14,280 nucleotides of DNA from Eubacterium sp. UBA3782 (lineage in GTDB: Bacteria > Bacillota > Clostridia > Lachnospirales > Lachnospiraceae). Where the stretch lies: positions 3,871 to 18,150 of the forward strand of contig DFFG01000018.1 in the NCBI GenBank assembly GCA_002368795.1, given 5' to 3'. A program made the translations under genes and the position numbers. The notes under the pieces were generated by a model. It made no database searches and was not told where the DNA came from. It saw only the letters and a program-made list of their open reading frames with translations. This document shows positions 11,602 to 14,280 of the stretch, in pieces (within the stretch, counting starts at the first letter, position 1; each line of letters opens with the position of its first letter).

Positions 11602-13368
11602 ATGAGCACAGGTACAATAATTAAAGTTTCCGGACCTCTGGTCATCGCCGGCGGTATGCGTGACGCGAACATGTACGACGTTGTCCGTGTCAGCAAAGAG
11701 CGTCTGATCGGCGAGATCATCGAGATGCACGGAGACCGCGCATCCATTCAGGTATATGAAGAGACACAGGGACTTGGACCGGGCGAACCGGTCGAATCCA
11801 CTGACGCTCCTCTTTCCGTAGAACTTGGACCGGGACTGATCGGTTCGATCTACGATGGTATTCAGCGTCCGCTGAACAAGATCATGGAGATAACAAACAG
11901 CAACAACCTTTCCCGAGGCGTTGAGGTTCCGGCACTCGACCATGAGAAGAAATGGAAATTTGAGGCATGCGCCAAGGTTGGCGACGAGGTAGAAGGCGGC
12001 GATATCATCGGTACCGTCCAGGAGACCTCCGTTGTCGTCCAGAAGATCATGCTTCCGGTCGGCCTTAAGGGAACCATCAAGTCCATCTCCTCCGGTGAGT
12101 TCACCATCGATGAGACAGTGGCAGTCCTCGAGACCGAAAATGGCGACAAGAACATCACAATGGTGCAGAAGTGGCCCGTCCGTCAGGGACGTCCCTACGC
12201 CAGAAAGCTTCCGCCGGATATGCCTCTGGTAACCGGCCAGCGTGTCATCGATGCATTCTTCCCTATCGCCAAGGGCGGTGTTGCAGCCGTTCCCGGACCC
12301 TTCGGTTCCGGCAAGACGGTCATCCAGCATCAGCTGGCAAAGTGGGCAGAGGCAGATATCGTTATCTACATCGGCTGCGGTGAGCGTGGAAATGAGATGA
12401 CGGACGTTCTGAACGAGTTCCCCGAGCTGAAGGATCCCAAGACTGGTGAGTCCCTGATGCAGCGTACCGTTCTGATCGCCAATACCTCCGATATGCCGGT
12501 TGCAGCCCGTGAGGCTTCCATCTACACCGGTATCACCATGGCAGAGTATTTCCGTGACATGGGCTATTCCGTAGCTCTGATGGCAGACTCCACATCCCGT
12601 TGGGCCGAGGCTCTTCGTGAGATGTCCGGACGTCTGGAGGAGATGCCCGGTGAGGAAGGTTATCCGGCATACCTTGGTTCCCGTCTGGCACAGTTCTACG
12701 AGCGCGCAGGCCGCGTGATCTCCCTCGGCAAAGAGGGCAGAGAGGGCGCCCTTTCCGCGATCGGTGCCGTATCCCCGCCCGGTGGTGATATTTCCGAGCC
12801 GGTATCCCAGGCGACCCTGCGTATCGTTAAGGTGTTCTGGGCACTGGATGCCAGCCTGGCTTACCAGCGTCATTTCCCGGCCATCAACTGGCTGACCAGC
12901 TACTCTCTGTATCTGGATGACGTGGAGAAGTGGTTCAACGCAAACGTTGAGCCTGACTGGATGAGCACCCGTCAGGAGCTGATGCGTCTGCTTCAGGACG
13001 AGGCAGAGCTGAACGAGATCGTTAAGATGGTCGGTATGGACGCGCTGTCCGCACAGGATCGTCTGAAGATGGAGGCAGCCCGCTCGATCCGTGAGGACTT
13101 CCTGCATCAGAACTCCTTCGACGAGATCGATACCTACACCTCTCTGCGCAAGCAGTATTATCTGATGAAGCTTGTTTACGCCTTCTATTCCCAGAGCCGC
13201 CAGGCCCTGACCGAAGGCGCAACCATCAACAATATCGTAAAGATGGAAGTCCGCGAGAGGATTGGTCGTTTCAAATATACGCTCGAGTCCGAGATCGACG
13301 CTGAGTATGAGAAGATCAACGGCGAGCTTGCGGCAGAGCTTGCATCTATCATTGGAAAGGAGGACTAA
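11602..13368 (+). CDS. ntpA: V-type ATPase catalytic subunit A
   Basis: A 588-residue catalytic nucleotide-binding subunit of full length. The Walker A motif GPFGSGKT is at 232-239 (Lys238, Thr239). The catalytic Glu261 sits in GERGNE, numbered as in Enterococcus hirae NtpA. The ALMADSTSRWAEALREMSGR segment lies at 325-344. The non-homologous insert specific to A subunits (about 110-190) separates it from F-type beta subunits. Three copies alternate with subunit B in the soluble head and hydrolyse or make ATP. Ribosome site AGGAAGGAG is at 11582-11590 beside the ntpG stop. ntpB begins 3 bases after its stop codon. Confidence 0.97.
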   Translation: MSTGTIIKVSGPLVIAGGMRDANMYDVVRVSKERLIGEIIEMHGDRASIQVYEETQGLGPGEPVESTDAPLSVELGPGLIGSIYDGIQRPLNKIMEITNSNNLSRGVEVPALDHEKKWKFEACAKVGDEVEGGDIIGTVQETSVVVQKIMLPVGLKGTIKSISSGEFTIDETVAVLETENGDKNITMVQKWPVRQGRPYARKLPPDMPLVTGQRVIDAFFPIAKGGVAAVPGPFGSGKTVIQHQLAKWAEADIVIYIGCGERGNEMTDVLNEFPELKDPKTGESLMQRTVLIANTSDMPVAAREASIYTGITMAEYFRDMGYSVALMADSTSRWAEALREMSGRLEEMPGEEGYPAYLGSRLAQFYERAGRVISLGKEGREGALSAIGAVSPPGGDISEPVSQATLRIVKVFWALDASLAYQRHFPAINWLTSYSLYLDDVEKWFNANVEPDWMSTRQELMRLLQDEAELNEIVKMVGMDALSAQDRLKMEAARSIREDFLHQNSFDEIDTYTSLRKQYYLMKLVYAFYSQSRQALTEGATINNIVKMEVRERIGRFKYTLESEIDAEYEKINGELAAELASIIGKED

Positions 13369-13371
13369 ACG

Positions 13372-14280
13372 ATGGCAAAAGAATATCGTACCATACAGGA
13401 AGTGGCCGGTCCTCTGATGATGGTCAAGGGCGTTGAAAATGTAACCTACAATGAGATGGGCGAGATCGAGCTGGCCAACGGCGAGATCCGTCAGTGCCGT
13501 GTACTGGAGATCGACGGCGGAAACGCACTGGTTCAGCTGTTCAACTCCTCCACCGGTATCAACCTCTCCAACAGCAAGGTCCGTTTCCTGGGCCGCTCCA
13601 TGGAGCTTGGCGTTTCCGAGGATATGCTCGGCCGTGTCTTTGACGGTCTGGGCCGTACCATCGACGGCGGTCCGGAGATCCTTCCGGACAAGAGAATGGA
13701 TATCAATGGTCTGCCCATGAATCCGGCAGCCCGTGCCTATCCTTCCGAGTTCATTCAGACAGGCGTATCCGCCATCGACGGTCTGAACACACTGGTCAGA
13801 GGACAGAAGCTGCCGATCTTCTCGGCTTCCGGTCTGCCCCACGCCCAGCTGGCTGCACAGATCGCCCGTCAGGCAAAGGTTCGCGGAACCGACGAGCCCT
13901 TCGCCGTTGTCTTCGCTGCCATGGGTATCACCTTCGAGGAGGCAAACTTCTTCCAGGAGTCCTTCAAGGAGACCGGTGCCATTGACCGAAGCGTCCTGTT
14001 CATCAACCTGGCCAACGACCCGGCCGTCGAGCGTATTTCCACCCCGAAGGTGGCGCTGACCGCAGCCGAGTATCTCGCCTTCGAGAAAAACATGCATGTT
14101 CTGGTCATCCTGACCGATATCACAAACTACGCCGATGCACTCCGTGAGGTATCCGCAGCCCGTAAAGAGGTTCCCGGACGCCGCGGATATCCGGGTTACA
14201 TGTACACCGACCTGGCGACCATGTACGAGCGTGCCGGCCGTCAGAAGGGCAAGAGCGGATCGATCACGATGATCCCGATC
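13372..14280 (+). CDS. ntpB: V-type ATPase non-catalytic subunit B (truncated by window end)
   Basis: The frame is open from ATG 13372 to the right edge, giving 303 residues of a family usually about 460 long, so roughly the last third is missing. The P-loop position reads SASGLPHA (151-158) with no Lys, as in true B subunits, which do not hydrolyse ATP but complete the catalytic site of A. GYPGYMYTDLATMYERAGR (about 270-288) is another family signature. Ribosome site AAAGGAGG lies within the end of ntpA. Subunit D (ntpD) is expected next, outside the window. Confidence 0.96.
   Translation, partial: MAKEYRTIQEVAGPLMMVKGVENVTYNEMGEIELANGEIRQCRVLEIDGGNALVQLFNSSTGINLSNSKVRFLGRSMELGVSEDMLGRVFDGLGRTIDGGPEILPDKRMDINGLPMNPAARAYPSEFIQTGVSAIDGLNTLVRGQKLPIFSASGLPHAQLAAQIARQAKVRGTDEPFAVVFAAMGITFEEANFFQESFKETGAIDRSVLFINLANDPAVERISTPKVALTAAEYLAFEKNMHVLVILTDITNYADALREVSAARKEVPGRRGYPGYMYTDLATMYERAGRQKGKSGSITMIPI

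Noticed and set aside
11491..14097. An 868-codon open frame on the minus strand
   Set aside because: It spans ntpA and ntpB in antisense. This is an artefact of strong codon bias in highly expressed genes, and its translation resembles no protein family.
1..14280. CRISPR array, tRNA, rRNA or insertion sequence
   Set aside because: No regularly spaced repeats, tRNA-like cloverleaf, rRNA segments or transposase reading frames were found on either strand.

Overview
This window reads as chromosomal DNA of a strictly anaerobic, moderately GC-rich clostridial bacterium, most like Lachnospiraceae. The reasons are purine-rich AGGAGG ribosome sites before almost every gene, sigma-A type promoters, a ferredoxin-dependent 2-oxoacid oxidoreductase, and an archaeal/vacuolar-type (A/V-type) ATPase instead of F-type genes. 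The genus assignment is inference.

Layout, all genes on the + strand: the last 23 codons of an unidentified gene and its terminator (1-155); a promoter and hairpin leader feeding a four-gene pyruvate/2-oxoacid:ferredoxin oxidoreductase operon, gamma-delta-alpha-beta (381-3414), with a LysR-type regulator as fifth gene (3438-4328) and a terminator (4434-4474). A gap of nearly 1 kb without a conventional gene follows (4329-5311). It holds a strong promoter with an A/T-rich upstream tract, a structured RNA closed by a perfect 13-bp long-range helix, a 7-codon micro-ORF with a strong ribosome site directly abutting a terminator, and a second, very short promoter-terminator unit. Then comes a lipoprotein nuclease with a C-terminal Ada-like metal-binding module (5312-6391), a long terminator, and the promoter of a V-type ATPase operon in the order F-I-K-E-C-G-A-B (6746 to the right edge), the same order as Enterococcus hirae ntp. 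ntpB is cut by the window end.

How the genes work together: the oxidoreductase decarboxylates pyruvate (or another 2-oxoacid) to acyl-CoA and reduces ferredoxin. The ATPase couples ATP to ion movement across the membrane. The proteolipid NtpK retains all five Na+-ligand residues known from E. hirae, so Na+ is the likely coupling ion. The nuclease is predicted to be tethered outside the cell and may scavenge or degrade DNA/RNA.

The most unusual signal is the structured RNA at about 4678-4993, which I could not match to any RNA class I know. Other points worth a second look are two mutually exclusive helices at the terminator before the ATPase operon, a near-direct repeat linking that terminator loop to the ntpF ribosome-site region, and changed residues in the nuclease catalytic and metal motifs.
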